A DNA stretch of 50,485 nt from Prevotella sp. Its GTDB lineage: Bacteria > Bacteroidota > Bacteroidia > Bacteroidales > Bacteroidaceae. The notes under the pieces were generated by a model that did no database searches, had not been told where the DNA came from, and saw nothing but the letters and a program-made list of their open reading frames with translations. Location: the NCBI GenBank assembly GCA_017477435.1, contig JAFUVV010000039.1, positions 1-50,485 on the forward strand, given 5' to 3'. Of the stretch, positions 50,106 through 50,485 are shown in pieces. The stretch's first letter is position 1. Every line of letters starts with the position of its first letter. The position numbers and the translations under genes were made by a program.

Positions 50106-50288
50106 TTATTCCAGTGTTAAATTAAACTTACCGTTAATACTAATCTTGCCGTATTCTTCGTCGGGCTGGTTCTCTAACGTGTACTGGCCGCTATAGTTTA
50201 CCTTCGTGCCGTCTTTCGAAGGCATGGAATTGGAAAAGGTCAAAGTGCCACTTAATGTTATGAAATCGATGGCATAAGGAATCTTCAA
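50106..50288 (-). CDS. Hypothetical beta-rich protein or fragment
   Basis: 60 aa from a TTG at 50288; the frame is open back to 50333 with no ATG. The residues ('ITLSGTLTFSNSMPSKDGT', 'YSGQYTLENQ', 'GKISINGKFNLTLE') look like the last strands of a lipocalin-like or beta-barrel domain. Without a proper start it may be the broken 3' end of a gene whose upstream part is the neighbouring reading frame at 50347-50485. Confidence 0.35.
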   Translation of the reverse strand: MKIPYAIDFITLSGTLTFSNSMPSKDGTKVNYSGQYTLENQPDEEYGKISINGKFNLTLE

Positions 50289-50346
50289 GCCTACTGTGAA
50301 ATTATCAGAAAGAGTTCGTAATCTTTCACTTTCTTATGTTTTTTCA

Positions 50347-50485
50347 CTACTGTCCAAAGAAATTTTTCCATAAGGTCAGCTGACCATTATCGGAGTCATT
50401 CTGAGGATGTTTTGGTTTAACAAATAGCTCGCCTAAGGGTTTCCTCTCAAAGAGTACTTTCCCTATGGCAGCCGATAAAATATAA
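50347..50485 (-). CDS. C-terminal end of a protein running out of the window
   Basis: 45 codons open from the right edge to a TAG at 50347-50349. The text includes 'AAIGKVLFERKPLGELFVKP' and ends 'LTLWKNFFGQ', with coding-like composition. The family was not recognised. The start lies outside the window. Confidence 0.5.
   Translation of the reverse strand, partial: YILSAAIGKVLFERKPLGELFVKPKHPQNDSDNGQLTLWKNFFGQ

Overview
The window looks like a chromosomal segment of a Bacteroidales bacterium, most probably Prevotella or a close relative. The reasons are: many promoters of the Bacteroidetes form TTTG-N19..21-TAnnTTTG; an arginine pathway of the N-succinylornithine type; secreted proteins with paired dockerin-type (F-hand) repeats and the short 'YDLQGRKV' tails common in Prevotella; and DUF4923, DUF3472 and DUF2795 family proteins. 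There is no rRNA, tRNA or CRISPR array that I can see. The assignment rests on recognition of families, not on a database search.

Layout. 1-688: GC-rich interspersed repeats. 689-10181 (+): secreted proteins, two with dockerin pairs, one with a cohesin-like N-terminus, a small Gly/Asp-rich peptide, and a secreted endonuclease I with a dockerin pair. 10265-15548 (-): arginine operon argR, N-acyltransferase (fused to a DUF559 nuclease domain), argG, a PspC-like gene, argC, argD. 15959-21513 (+): subtilase with dockerin pair, Bax-inhibitor-1-like membrane protein, DUF4923 lipoprotein. 21514-22460: non-coding, with a REPIN-like element, a 22-bp tandem array and a rod-shaped RNA ending in a terminator. 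22461-24657 (+): EcoRI-family adenine methyltransferase plus DUF262-HNH nuclease, a probable non-classical restriction-modification pair. 24859-30697: rpmH (-), then efp, glycosyltransferase, serpin, radC, a DUF59 gene and an lpxH-like gene (+). 30901-35048 (-): SGNH hydrolase, Tat-exported phosphoesterase, ackA, pta. 35689-41044 (-): DUF3472 secreted protein, cdaA, folP. 41402-43612 (+): murF and a helix-hairpin-helix protein. 43929-49444 (-): threonine aldolase, Rid/chorismatase-like protein, argF', AMP-dependent acyl-CoA ligase, XRE-cupin regulator. 49736-50485: DUF2795 gene and a fragmentary region at the right edge.

How the parts fit. Arginine synthesis is represented by two separate minus-strand groups (argR..argD and argF'). 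Pta-AckA is the acetate/ATP branch. The secreted dockerin proteins, the cohesin-like protein, the protease and the nuclease suggest extracellular macromolecule breakdown or surface assembly.

The most interesting signals are: (1) an AT-rich DUF559 nuclease cassette bounded by inverted REP-like repeats and inserted exactly at the acyltransferase/argG junction so that both genes stay open; (2) a family of 88-bp intergenic elements, each made of exactly four 22-bp units built on an AGTAC...GTACT palindrome, with a second array on the same 22-bp plan whose arms covary; (3) a rod-like RNA whose closing stem shares bases with a terminator just upstream of the methyltransferase/HNH pair; and (4) dockerin proteins next to a cohesin-like protein.
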